Assembly: GCA_000272025.2 (NCBI GenBank)
Contig: AKCV02000020.1
Coordinates: 1-64,000 of the forward strand
Source of the DNA: Imbroritus primus
GTDB lineage: Bacteria; Pseudomonadota; Gammaproteobacteria; Burkholderiales; Burkholderiaceae
DNA length: 64,000 nucleotides
Direction of reading: 5' to 3'
Part shown: piece after piece, positions 53,311-62,724 of the stretch
How positions within the stretch are numbered: the first letter of the stretch is position 1
Layout: the number at the start of each line of letters is the position of its first letter
Position numbers and translations under genes: made by a program
Notes under the pieces: generated by a model
Told to the model about the DNA's origin: nothing
Database searches by the model: none
What the model saw: only the letters and a program-made list of their open reading frames with translations

Positions 53311-54454
53311 CGGTCTCTACCCTCGCATACTTGAGCAGCGGGCCCACGCTGCCATCGTCTCCGTCGAAATAGATCACGGCATCCCGCGGCACTGGCGTCG
53401 ACGCAGCCGCGCGTCCATAGATCTCGCAAGTCACCGCCCGTACCTGCCCGACCTCCGGGTGTTCGCGCAGGTAGGCGAATGCCGCAAGCTCCGCACCGGT
53501 CGCGCCACCCACGCGCCATGACTGTTCAAGCACGCCGCTCTGCCAGACGCCGCCGGCCGTTTCGCCTTGCAGCACGTCATAGTTGCAACGCGATGCGTAC
53601 AGGCCCGGATAGCATTCCTGCGCCGTCTGGTGATAACGGCATGCCTGGACCACGGCGCGCCGTGTCTGCGGGTCGAGCGGCAGGCGCAGCACCGCATCGA
53701 AGTCACCCCGCACGACTTGCAGCGACGACCCGCCGTACACCATGCCGCCCGTATTGTCAGGCGTCAGGCACTGCGTGCCGTGATACGACAGGCAAACGCC
53801 ATCCAGAATGATCTGGCCCACACTGCAGGTGCGCACGTGATCCATATCACGTTCCAGCACCACGCCCGTGGTCGCCAGTGTGTCTTCCAGCGGTACCAGG
53901 CAGGCGTCCAGCGCATGGGCGTCCCGGATGACCTGCTGGCCCAGGCCGCCCTTGTCCATGGGCGCCTTGACCCGCCCCCGCCCCTCGCGCAGCAGCAGAC
54001 GCCCTGCGCGGCGCGCATCGGCGACGGCGAAAGCGCTGTAACCTGGCAAGACCACGTCCTCAATCAGCCCACCCATCGTCCGGCACCACCCCGCCGGAGC
54101 AGCCGCGTCAGGCGACCACACAGGGTGCGTGATCACCTTGGTCGCAACAAAGGCCTGCGGCACCACGCCACCGAACAGATCGGGCACGCCATGGATGCCG
54201 AGCGCGGTTGCGACAGCGACCTCGAGCGTATCGAACGGTACGTAATAGGGGCTGCCACCTGCCGCGCCGTATGCCGCACGCCATTGCACGAGATCCTCAG
54301 GCGGGTCCTGCAGCCTGCGCCCCAGTAACTGCGCCACCTTCTGCGCGATCCGCTGATGGGTGGCGATCTCGTGACTGGCGGCAGCGCACGCGTCTGGGCG
54401 GTATGGCATCACCACGGGCAACCCCAAGCCATGTCCGGGAAGGCGATCGCGCAT
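53297..54454 (-). CDS. DUF3182 protein
   Basis: A 385-residue protein recognised as DUF3182 by overall pattern: GGSPYYVPFDTLEVAVATAL near the N-terminus, then a region resembling an ATP-grasp core (KAPMDKGGLGQQVI, LERDMDHVRTCSVGQI). The role is not established; a ligase-like or carboxylate-amine activity is possible. The start at 54454 is supported by GGAG 8 bases upstream. It is the first gene of a three-gene minus-strand operon with the hydrolase and SDR. Confidence 0.7.
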   Translation of the reverse strand: MRDRLPGHGLGLPVVMPYRPDACAAASHEIATHQRIAQKVAQLLGRRLQDPPEDLVQWRAAYGAAGGSPYYVPFDTLEVAVATALGIHGVPDLFGGVVPQAFVATKVITHPVWSPDAAAPAGWCRTMGGLIEDVVLPGYSAFAVADARRAGRLLLREGRGRVKAPMDKGGLGQQVIRDAHALDACLVPLEDTLATTGVVLERDMDHVRTCSVGQIILDGVCLSYHGTQCLTPDNTGGMVYGGSSLQVVRGDFDAVLRLPLDPQTRRAVVQACRYHQTAQECYPGLYASRCNYDVLQGETAGGVWQSGVLEQSWRVGGATGAELAAFAYLREHPEVGQVRAVTCEIYGRAAASTPVPRDAVIYFDGDDGSVGPLLKYARVETDAGP

Positions 54455-54929
54455 ATCGGTCTCCTGGCGGCACTTGCCGGCATATGACGCGAAACGCATG
54501 CCAGCCGTCCCCACCGCGGGCGGCTGGCAGTCTGGCATCGCACGGTGCTGCGTGCGCCTGCTGCGTTCTCCTCGCGCGTCGATAAAAAGGGCGTCGGTCG
54601 TGTCAGCCAGGAGACTGTCAAAAACGCACTGTCACACGTAGTTTTTACACAGCCACATCCGGCAACGGCCATATCGGACGCAGCTGTCGAAGGCGCCACA
54701 TCACGCCCCGCCCTGGCATGCCATTCGCATCTCCCGCCCGGGCTAGGCGTCGCGGCCATCCAGGGAGCTGCCGCATGGAGTGGCTGCAGCGCGCCGTCCG
54801 GGTCCGCAATGCGCCAGTTGTAGCGCCTTGCGGCGCCATGCACATCGCAACGAGCGGAGCGACACGCAATGATTCGAGATCCGATACAAGCCCTGCGCCA
54901 CGCCAATCCCGCCGGCTGCCCTGGATCAC
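54455..54929. other. Divergent intergenic region before topoisomerase IB
   Basis: No convincing gene. The direct repeat ACTGTCA occurs at 54614-54620 and 54628-54634 (14-base period), next to GTTTTTAC, and may be a regulator site for the DUF3182 operon or the topoisomerase gene. No clear sigma-70 hexamer pair was identified. Confidence 0.45.
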
Positions 54930-56000
54930 ATGCCAGCGCCACTGCGTGACGCCGCCGGCGAGGCGCGTGCGGCGGCACAGGACGCCGGGCTTCGCTACGT
55001 CGACGACACCGTGCCGGGCATCGTGCGCCGCCGTAACGGGGCGCGCGGATTCATCTACCGCGACAATGGCGTGCGGGTACGGCATGCGGCCACGCTAGCG
55101 CGTATCCGCAGCCTTGCCTTGCCGCCTGCCTATGAATCCGTGTGGATCTGCCGCGATCCGCGCGGCCATCTGCAGGCCACCGGCATCGATCAGCGCGGCC
55201 GCAAGCAGTATCGCTATCACGATGCCTGGATCGCGCTGCGCGAGCGCGACAAGTACGCGCGCCTGCATGCTTTCGGCATGGCGCTGCCACGGCTGCGCGC
55301 CAAGGTAGCACGGGATCTGCGCGGCCATCCACTGGCGCGCGACACAGTACTGGCGGCCGTGGTCTACCTGCTGGACCAGACCTTGGTGCGCGTGGGCACC
55401 CGCCGCTATGCCCGCCAGAACCGCAGCTATGGCATCACCACGCTGCAACGCCGGCACATGAAACTGCACGGCAGCCGGATCCGCATGCAGTTCACTGGCA
55501 AGAGCGGCGTGCAGCACGATGTGCTCCTGAGCGACACGCGCGTAGCGCGCATCGTCCGGTCATGCGCCGAGCTGCCTGGGCAGCAGCTTTTCAAGTATTG
55601 CGATGCCGACGGTATCGCGCACGAAGTCGGCTCCACCGATGTCAATGCCTACCTGCAATCCATCATGGGTAGCGACTTCACCGCCAAGGACTTCCGGACC
55701 TGGGCCGGCAGCGTGCTCGCCCTCGGTTACCTGCGCAAACGGCCGGGTCCGCCTGCCCACGGCCGTGACGCCGCACGCACCATCACCGCCGTGATTCGCG
55801 AAGTCGCCCGCCAGCTCCGCAATACCGTGGCGGTATGTAGAAAATGCTATGTGCATCCCGCCGTGCTCTCCGCCTACAGTGGCGGGACGCTCTCCGCATG
55901 CGCCCTGCACCGCCGCAGCGGCCTGCGCCAGGACGAACGTCGCCTGCTGACCCTGCTGGGGGACTGGCATGCATCGTGCGAGAACAACTCCGACAACTGA
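54930..56000 (+). CDS. DNA topoisomerase IB (poxvirus/bacterial type)
   Basis: A 356-residue enzyme that relaxes supercoils through a 3'-phosphotyrosyl nick. The N-terminal domain ends near 95; the catalytic domain has TGIDQRGRKQYRYH, RRYARQNRSYGITTL (Arg-rich active site), the catalytic Lys region (LHGSRIRMQFTGKSG), DFRTWAGS and the nucleophile Y307 in CRKCYVHPAV. All catalytic elements are present. The ATG at 54930 has no strong ribosome site. Its position in a Ku/LigD stress region suggests a DNA-damage or desiccation role. Confidence 0.92.
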   Translation: MPAPLRDAAGEARAAAQDAGLRYVDDTVPGIVRRRNGARGFIYRDNGVRVRHAATLARIRSLALPPAYESVWICRDPRGHLQATGIDQRGRKQYRYHDAWIALRERDKYARLHAFGMALPRLRAKVARDLRGHPLARDTVLAAVVYLLDQTLVRVGTRRYARQNRSYGITTLQRRHMKLHGSRIRMQFTGKSGVQHDVLLSDTRVARIVRSCAELPGQQLFKYCDADGIAHEVGSTDVNAYLQSIMGSDFTAKDFRTWAGSVLALGYLRKRPGPPAHGRDAARTITAVIREVARQLRNTVAVCRKCYVHPAVLSAYSGGTLSACALHRRSGLRQDERRLLTLLGDWHASCENNSDN

Positions 56001-56016
56001 CATGAGGAGTCCCGCC

Positions 56017-56190
56017 ATGGCGACACCACCTGGCAAGCGTGATTCATCCGTTCCGGAGGATCCCGCGACCCGGCCGCCCGCGCCGCCCTACCCGCGCGAA
56101 GCCAATGTACCGGACGAGAACGGTGAGCCGCCCTCGGTAAAACGCGGCGACGATCCGGCCTGGAGCGAACCGCCGGTGGAAAACGAATGA
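56017..56190 (+). CDS. Small acidic, proline-rich protein
   Basis: A 57-residue hydrophilic protein (MATPPGKRDSSVPEDPATR ... PPVENE), about a quarter proline, without hydrophobic core. GAGGAG precedes the ATG, and it follows the topoisomerase gene by 16 bases. It is probably intrinsically disordered. I know no family; similar tiny disordered proteins recur in this region (58358, 61983). Confidence 0.55.
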   Translation: MATPPGKRDSSVPEDPATRPPAPPYPREANVPDENGEPPSVKRGDDPAWSEPPVENE

Positions 56191-56369
56191 GGTACAGGGC
56201 GCGGCACGATGCGCACCACACACCACTTCTGTCGGAAATGTCCGACGCAGCTATCGGAACGTGGGCACTGCCGGAACGCCGATGACCTCAGTAGCCTTGA
56301 AACGTGGTCAACGGTGGGTCCGAAATGCCAACCCCACACCATCGATCCATTCACAACAAGGAGAGCAGA

Positions 56370-56972
56370 ATGATGAAGCAATGGCTGACTGCAACAGCAT
56401 GTGCCGCAATGATCGCCGTTCCCGGTGGCGCCGCGCTGGCACAGATGACACCCGGTGCCAACACGGCTGCACAGCCTGCTGCGGCGAGCGGCTACGATGC
56501 CGCGGTCAAGCAGGCTAATGCGAATTACAAGGCGGCGAAGGAAAAATGCAAGGCGCTAAGTTCGAACGCCAAGGACGTCTGCGAAGCCGAAGCCAAGCGC
56601 GACCGCGATGTCGCCAAGGCCGAAGCAGAAGCTACCCGTGACGGCACGCCCAAGGCCCAGGCCAAGGTCCAGAAGGAAAAGGCCGATGGCGACTACAAAG
56701 TGGCCAAGGAACGCTGCGACGACAAGAAAGGCAACGAGAAGGATGTGTGCGTGAAGGAGGCCAAGGCCGCGCATGAACAGGCCCTCGGCGCCGCCAAGGT
56801 GACGAAGGAAAAAGCTAGCGGCTCGTCAGCTGATGTAGCCGAGACCCGTCGCGAGGTCAACAAGGACGTGAGCGATGCGCGCTACAAGGCCGACAAGGAA
56901 AAGTGCGATGCCATGTCGGGCGATGCCAAGGACAAGTGCATGAGCGACGTCAAGGCGCGCTACAACAAGTAA
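56370..56972 (+). CDS. Exported helical protein with three Cys-x10-Cys repeats
   Basis: A 200-residue protein with a signal peptide (cleavage near GGAALA/Q, about residue 25). The body is Lys/Ala/Glu-rich helix. Three copies of a motif occur: YKAAKEKC-x10-CEAEAK, YKVAKERC-x10-CVKEAK and YKADKEKC-x10-CMSDVK, each with Lys-Asp two residues before the second Cys. The regular spacing suggests disulfide-stapled helical hairpins or metal binding in the periplasm. AAGGAGAG precedes the start. A hairpin terminator follows. Function unknown; it resembles uncharacterised periplasmic stress proteins. Confidence 0.72.
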   Translation: MMKQWLTATACAAMIAVPGGAALAQMTPGANTAAQPAAASGYDAAVKQANANYKAAKEKCKALSSNAKDVCEAEAKRDRDVAKAEAEATRDGTPKAQAKVQKEKADGDYKVAKERCDDKKGNEKDVCVKEAKAAHEQALGAAKVTKEKASGSSADVAETRREVNKDVSDARYKADKEKCDAMSGDAKDKCMSDVKARYNK

Positions 56973-57022
56973 AGGCAGGTATGTAACGCCCCGGCCGGGC
57001 GCTACATCCACTTGACTGCACT

Positions 57023-57056
57023 GCATGGGAGCCGGCCAGGCTGGTTCCCATGCTTT
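57023..57056 (+). terminator. Terminator after the Cys-x10-Cys protein gene
   Basis: GCATGGGAGCC and GGTTCCCATGC form an 11-bp stem (one G-T pair) with a 9-base loop, followed by TTT. The short T run makes it moderate. Confidence 0.55.
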
Positions 57057-57075
57057 CATAAAGAGGAGACGCATC

Positions 57076-57234
57076 ATGGCAACTGGAACCATCCTGTTGA
57101 TCGTTCTGATCGTATTGCTGGTCGCTGCGCTGCCATCGTGGCCTTATAGCTCCGGGTGGGGTTACTGGCCAAGCGGCGGGCTCGGACTGGTCTTGCTGAT
57201 CATTCTCGTGCTGGTATTGATGGGCCGGCTGTAG
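57076..57234 (+). CDS. DUF3309 small membrane protein
   Basis: A 52-residue two-helix membrane peptide: MATGTILLIVLIVLLVAALP, a Trp/Gly/Ser loop (SWPYSSGWGYWPSGG) and a second helix LVLLIILVLVLMGRL. This is the DUF3309 pattern, common in stress-inducible gene clusters of proteobacteria. AAGAGGAG precedes the ATG. Function unknown. Confidence 0.8.
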   Translation: MATGTILLIVLIVLLVAALPSWPYSSGWGYWPSGGLGLVLLIILVLVLMGRL

Positions 57235-57336
57235 TCGCGCGCTTCCCATACCGGACCGCTGCTTCGACGGCTCTTTCAATACCGACCCGACGCTGTCTTC
57301 ACCGGCTTCGTCCATCAATTTCATGCCACCATTCCC

Positions 57337-58356
57337 ATGCAATTTCGAACCCTGATTGCCGACCGCCAGGACATCGACGCCGTGCGGCACGCTGCCATGC
57401 AGCTTGCGATACGCTGCGGGTTCAGCGAGCGTGCCAGCGAGCGCCTCGATGACACCGTCGCCAGCGCGGCTGCGTGCCTGCTGAGCCGCCCTGGAGACCG
57501 TGGCGAATTGCTGATCCGTCCGCTGCGCGAAGAAGTCAGCGGTCTGGCAGCGCCACGCATCGAAGTCCTCGCACTCGAACGCTATGCCCCTGACGAGGGA
57601 GCCGGCCTCGCACTGCTCGCGCCGCTCGCCGAAGCGTTCACGCTGCACTGCACGCCGGGGCGAGGACATATCGCGCGCATGGTGGTGCCGCCCTCGGAAC
57701 GTTTCAGTCCTGTCGCGGCGGATATCGCGGTCGGCGCCATCTGCGTGCCGCGTGCCCAGGAAGTGACCCGGTGCCAGCCGTGGCATATCGAATTCATGCC
57801 ACCTGGCGGCTTCAACCTGACCCTGCTGCACGGCTTGGGCCACGGGCCGGACGCCCACCAGCTCACGACGGCCGCGCACCGTGCCGCTGGCGCCTGCGGG
57901 GCCGCCACGCCGGCCATCATCGCGGAGCGCGTACGCAGCGCGCTCGGCAGCAACCTGCACGAAGACGTTGCGCTCGGCGTCGCCACCCTCGATACGCAGG
58001 GCGATCACCTGTGCTTCGCCGGGGGCGGTGGCATCCGTGCCCTGATCGACACCCCCGACACGGAACGCTACGTGCAGCCTTCCGCCAGCCCGAACGGTGT
58101 GACCGGCACCGAGATGCAGTGGCCGGCCGGCAGCCTGCTCGTGCTGTACTGCGGCGACCTGGATGAGGACGCCCGGCTACCGGACCGCGAGACGCTCGCG
58201 ACCCTCCACCCGGCGATCGCGGCCGCCCTGTTGTACCGCGATTTCATGGCGGTGGATGGCGAAGGCACGGTGGTGGTCTGCCGGCATGAAGCGGCCGCCC
58301 GCACCGTTTCGTCCACTACCAGCGCGGCGCAAGATGTCCGCCTTGAGGAAAACTGA
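57337..58356 (+). CDS. RsbT/RsbX-like fusion protein with degraded catalytic residues
   Basis: A 339-residue protein that looks like a histidine-kinase-type ATPase domain (about 1-125) fused to a SpoIIE/RsbX-type PP2C phosphatase domain (about 145-335). The phosphatase motif that normally reads DGLGHG is HGLGHG here (H165), so the metal-binding aspartate is lost, and the ATPase N-box asparagine is not apparent (DDTVASAAACLL). It may be a pseudo-enzyme acting by binding in a partner-switch pathway. No anti-sigma or STAS partner is in the window. The ribosome site is weak. Confidence 0.65.
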   Translation: MQFRTLIADRQDIDAVRHAAMQLAIRCGFSERASERLDDTVASAAACLLSRPGDRGELLIRPLREEVSGLAAPRIEVLALERYAPDEGAGLALLAPLAEAFTLHCTPGRGHIARMVVPPSERFSPVAADIAVGAICVPRAQEVTRCQPWHIEFMPPGGFNLTLLHGLGHGPDAHQLTTAAHRAAGACGAATPAIIAERVRSALGSNLHEDVALGVATLDTQGDHLCFAGGGGIRALIDTPDTERYVQPSASPNGVTGTEMQWPAGSLLVLYCGDLDEDARLPDRETLATLHPAIAAALLYRDFMAVDGEGTVVVCRHEAAARTVSSTTSAAQDVRLEEN

Positions 58357-58357
58357 C

Positions 58358-58498
58358 ATGCACATTACTCCCGAGCCCGACCAGGCGCCGCCACGCCCCG
58401 AGATCCCCGAGCCGCCGGTGCCGATTCCGGACACCCACGAACCCGTCAATGATCCGCCGCCCGGCGACGTGCCACCGCCGCCGCCCAAACGCGCGTGA
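58358..58498 (+). CDS. Tiny proline-rich protein
   Basis: A 46-residue protein, nearly half proline, with PEIPEPPVPIPDTHEPVND and PPPPPKRA. The ATG is one base after the RsbX-like stop, behind TTGAGGAA, so it is likely translated by coupling. It is disordered; it might be a linker or SH3-like ligand, but no function can be assigned. Confidence 0.5.
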   Translation: MHITPEPDQAPPRPEIPEPPVPIPDTHEPVNDPPPGDVPPPPPKRA

Positions 58499-58521
58499 TG
58501 TGACAGGTAGACGAGAGCAGG

Positions 58522-59448
58522 ATGTCCCGCATCATCTGGCGCGGTGCGATTTCATTCGGCCTGGTCACCATTCCCGTGGTGCTCAAGCCCGCGTCGCACA
58601 GCAACACCATCGACCTTGACTGGATCGACCGGCGCGACATGGCGCCGGTCGGTTATCAGCGCATCAACAAGCGCACCGGCAAGCCGGTCGAATCGGCGCA
58701 TATCTCTAAGGGTTACCAGTACAGCAAGGGCGAGTATGTGCTGCTGACCGAAGAGGATTTCATCCAGGCCAATGTCGAGGCTACGCAGACCGTCGATATC
58801 GTCAGCTTCGTGCAGGCTGCGGAGATTCCACCCTACTTCTTCGAGACGCCCTACTACCTGGAGCCGGACCGGCATGGTGCCAAAGGCTATGCGCTGCTGC
58901 GCGAAACCATGCGCCGTACCGGATATGCCGCGCTGGCGCTGGTGGTGATTCGCGCGCGCCAGCATCTCGCCGCGGTCCTGGTCAGCGATCAGGTCCTGGT
59001 CCTCAACACCATGCGTTTTGCCGAGGAGATATTACCCGTCGACGAACTCGACCTGCCGGCCAGCGGTACGCGCGGCACCGGCGTTACCGCCCGCGAGGTC
59101 GGCATGGCGGCCAAGCTGGTGGAAGACATGGCGGAGTCGTGGTCACCCGATCAGTATCACGACACCTACCGCGCCGACCTGATGAAACGCATCGAGCGCC
59201 GCATCGCGGCCGGGCAGACACACACCGTGGCCGACACCCCGCCGGCCGACACCGCGCCGCGCAAGAGTGCCGACATCATCGACATGATGGACCTCATTCG
59301 CAGCAGCATCGCACAACGCCAAGGCAAATCCGGCACGCGCACCAAGAGCGCCACGCGCAAGACCGCCACCGCCAAGACCACGTCCAGCAAGCGGCCGCGC
59401 AAGGCCGGGGCGGAGAGCACGCGCCGCAAACGGGCGTCGGCGACATGA
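58522..59448 (+). CDS. ku: Ku DNA-end-binding protein of bacterial NHEJ
   Basis: A 308-residue Ku homolog. The core (about 1-250) forms the homodimeric ring that loads on broken DNA ends: MSRIIWRGAISFGLVTIPV, PVGYQRINKRTGKPV, EIPPYFFETPYYLEPD, MRFAEEILPVDELDL. The tail after 270 is Lys/Arg/Ser/Thr-rich (TKSATRKTATAKTTSSKRPR) and probably contacts DNA. The stop overlaps the ligD start (ATGA), a tight operon. Confidence 0.96.
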   Translation: MSRIIWRGAISFGLVTIPVVLKPASHSNTIDLDWIDRRDMAPVGYQRINKRTGKPVESAHISKGYQYSKGEYVLLTEEDFIQANVEATQTVDIVSFVQAAEIPPYFFETPYYLEPDRHGAKGYALLRETMRRTGYAALALVVIRARQHLAAVLVSDQVLVLNTMRFAEEILPVDELDLPASGTRGTGVTAREVGMAAKLVEDMAESWSPDQYHDTYRADLMKRIERRIAAGQTHTVADTPPADTAPRKSADIIDMMDLIRSSIAQRQGKSGTRTKSATRKTATAKTTSSKRPRKAGAESTRRKRASAT

Positions 59449-61946
59449 GCGCAAAGGACGCGCTGCAGCGCTATCGCGCCCGCCGCGATTTCCACAAGAC
59501 ACCCGAACCGGCGGGCCGGGCGGCGCGCCGCGCGCATGCCGACGGCTGCTATGTCGTACAGCGACATCATGCCAGCCACCTGCACTATGACTTTCGCCTC
59601 GAACTCGACGGTGTGCTGAAAAGCTGGGCGGTGCCGAAGGGGCCCAGTCTCGATCCCGCTGTGAAGCGGCTGGCGGGGCAGGTCGAAGACCATCCGCTCG
59701 GCTATGCGAGCTTCGAGGGCGAAATTCCTGCCGGCCAGTACGGCGCTGGGCAAGTCCGTATCTGGGACCGTGGCACCTGGCAACCGCTAGACGATGCCCA
59801 TGCCGGGCTGCAGCGGGGTCGCCTGCGCTTTCGCCTGCTTGGCGGACGACTGGCGGGCGACTGGATACTGGTGCGCACCAGCGGCAAGGACACGCAGTGG
59901 CTGTTGCGCAAGACGGCCGACGCCTTTGCCCTGCCCGGGCACGATGCCGAACACGCGCCGGCAGCGCTCGCGGCCCCATCACGCAAGCGGAGACGCGCCA
60001 CCGCTGCGCCCCCGGCGACGCTCGCGCCGCAACTGGCGACCCTGGTCGATGCACCGCCCGAAACGCCGGGCTGGCGCTACGAAATCAAATACGACGGCTA
60101 CCGCATGCTATGCCGTATCCACGATGGCAAGGCCCAGCTACTGAGCCGCAATGGCCTCGCGTGGGAACATCGCACCCCGGCTCTGGCAGCGCTAGCAGAG
60201 GGCCTGGCCCGCGCGCTGCCCGCCGGCGGCTGGCTCGATGGTGAGCTCGTCGTGTTCGATGCGCACGGTCATAGCAGCTTCGGCGCCCTGCAGGCCATGC
60301 TCAGCGCCGAAGGGCCAGCGGACAGCGATGCCAGCCGTCTGCACTATGTGCTCTTCGACATCCCGTGGTGGGACGGCCGTGACCTGCGATCGTTGCCGCT
60401 GTCGCAGCGCCGGGCCGTCCTCGAATCCCTGGCTCCCGCGCTGCCGCCGCACGTCCAGCTGAGTACGGAGCTACCCGGAGACGGCCCAACCGTCTGGGCA
60501 GCGGCGTGTGCGCTCCATCTCGAAGGCGTGATTGGCAAGCAGCAGGATGCCGCGTATAGCGGCCGGCGCACCACAGCGTGGATCAAGATCAAGTGCCGGC
60601 CCCGCGCCGAGTTCGTGATCGGCGGGTGGACCGAACCCAAAGGCCAGCGCATCCATCTTGGCGCGCTGTTGCTCGGCGTATGGGCACGGTCCTCCGGCAA
60701 ACCCGCCACGCTGCGCTATGTGGGCCGTGTCGGCAGTGGTTTCAGCCGCGCGCAGCTGAGCGCCTTGCACCAGCGGCTCGTACGCGAGCGGCGCGCACGC
60801 AGCCCATTCGCACCGCCACCCCGCCTGGCCGGCGAACAGGTGCACTGGACCCGCCCGGTACTGGTCGCGGAAGTGACCTACACTGGCTGGACCACCGACC
60901 GGCTGCTGCGCCAGGCCGCATTTGCCGGCTTGCGCCCCGACAAGGCCGCCAACGAGATCGAGGAGGAAGCGACCATGTCCGCAAGCCAGCTCGCTCAACC
61001 CGCCAAGCGCCCCAGGCAAAGCGGACGCAGCTCTGCCTCATCCGCTGATACAGCAGCATGGCACGGGGTGCGCATCACGCATGCCGAGCGCGTGGTGTTT
61101 CCCGATGCAGGTTTCACCAAGGGTGAGCTGGCGCGCTACTACGCAGGTGTCGCCGGCTGGATGCTGCCATGGCTGCATGGCCGGCCGCTCTCGCTCATGC
61201 GCTGCCCCCAAGGCACGCAGCGTACCTGTTTCTTCCAGAAACACTGGGCACTTGCGCAAACCCTGCCTGAGGGGCTGATGCGCGTCGATGTGCCGGGCGA
61301 AGATGCGCCTTACATCGCGGTACAAAGCGAGGCCGGCATCGTCGCACTGGTACAGCACGGCGTCATCGAGCTGCATCAGTGGGGTGCGACCCTGCCCCGC
61401 CTCGACCGGCCCGATCAGATCACTTTCGATCTCGATCCCGATCCGGCGCTGAGCTGGCGCGTCATCGCCGATGCCGCCCGACTGGTGCGCGGGACCCTGG
61501 AAGAATTCGAGTTGCAATCGTTCCTGCGCAGCACAGGCGGCAAGGGACTGCACGTGGTCGTGCCGCTGCGGCGTGGCCGCTCGTGGGAGGAGGTCAAGAC
61601 ATTTGCACGGGGACTGGCCCAGCACCTGAGCGGGCTGATGCCGGAGCGTTTCACGGCGTCGATGTCGAAGTCCCGGCGTCATGGGCGTATCTTTATCGAT
61701 TACCTGCGCAATAGCGCAGGTAATACCGCCATCGTGCCGTACGCGGTGCGCGCCCGCGCTGGCGCCCCCGTCGCCATGCCGCTGGCCTGGGACGCCCTCG
61801 ACGGCAAAACCGATCTGCGGGGCGCGCACTTCCACATCGGTAACGCTATGCGTCACCTCGAAGAACACGCCGCGCTATGGGACACCTTCAACGCCGCACG
61901 CACCACACTCGCGGTACGGCATGTGCGCCTGATGGCCGACGCATGA
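59445..61946 (+). CDS. ligD: LigD multifunctional NHEJ ligase (PE-LIG-POL)
   Basis: An 833-residue end-joining enzyme. Domain order is 3'-phosphoesterase (about 15-175, with VVQRHHASHLHYDFRLELDG), ATP-dependent ligase (about 200-500, nucleotidyl lysine K215 in EIKYDGYRM, and later IKIKCRPRAEFVIGG) and a primase-polymerase (about 540-833, with ITFDLDPDPALSW as the metal Asp pair). The linker at 500-540 is Ser/Lys/Arg-rich. It repairs double-strand breaks with Ku. All signature residues are present. Confidence 0.96.
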   Translation: MSAKDALQRYRARRDFHKTPEPAGRAARRAHADGCYVVQRHHASHLHYDFRLELDGVLKSWAVPKGPSLDPAVKRLAGQVEDHPLGYASFEGEIPAGQYGAGQVRIWDRGTWQPLDDAHAGLQRGRLRFRLLGGRLAGDWILVRTSGKDTQWLLRKTADAFALPGHDAEHAPAALAAPSRKRRRATAAPPATLAPQLATLVDAPPETPGWRYEIKYDGYRMLCRIHDGKAQLLSRNGLAWEHRTPALAALAEGLARALPAGGWLDGELVVFDAHGHSSFGALQAMLSAEGPADSDASRLHYVLFDIPWWDGRDLRSLPLSQRRAVLESLAPALPPHVQLSTELPGDGPTVWAAACALHLEGVIGKQQDAAYSGRRTTAWIKIKCRPRAEFVIGGWTEPKGQRIHLGALLLGVWARSSGKPATLRYVGRVGSGFSRAQLSALHQRLVRERRARSPFAPPPRLAGEQVHWTRPVLVAEVTYTGWTTDRLLRQAAFAGLRPDKAANEIEEEATMSASQLAQPAKRPRQSGRSSASSADTAAWHGVRITHAERVVFPDAGFTKGELARYYAGVAGWMLPWLHGRPLSLMRCPQGTQRTCFFQKHWALAQTLPEGLMRVDVPGEDAPYIAVQSEAGIVALVQHGVIELHQWGATLPRLDRPDQITFDLDPDPALSWRVIADAARLVRGTLEEFELQSFLRSTGGKGLHVVVPLRRGRSWEEVKTFARGLAQHLSGLMPERFTASMSKSRRHGRIFIDYLRNSAGNTAIVPYAVRARAGAPVAMPLAWDALDGKTDLRGAHFHIGNAMRHLEEHAALWDTFNAARTTLAVRHVRLMADA

Positions 61947-61982
61947 GCATACCCACGCGCGGCCACCGGCGAACGCCGGCCC

Positions 61983-62724
<742 letters not shown>

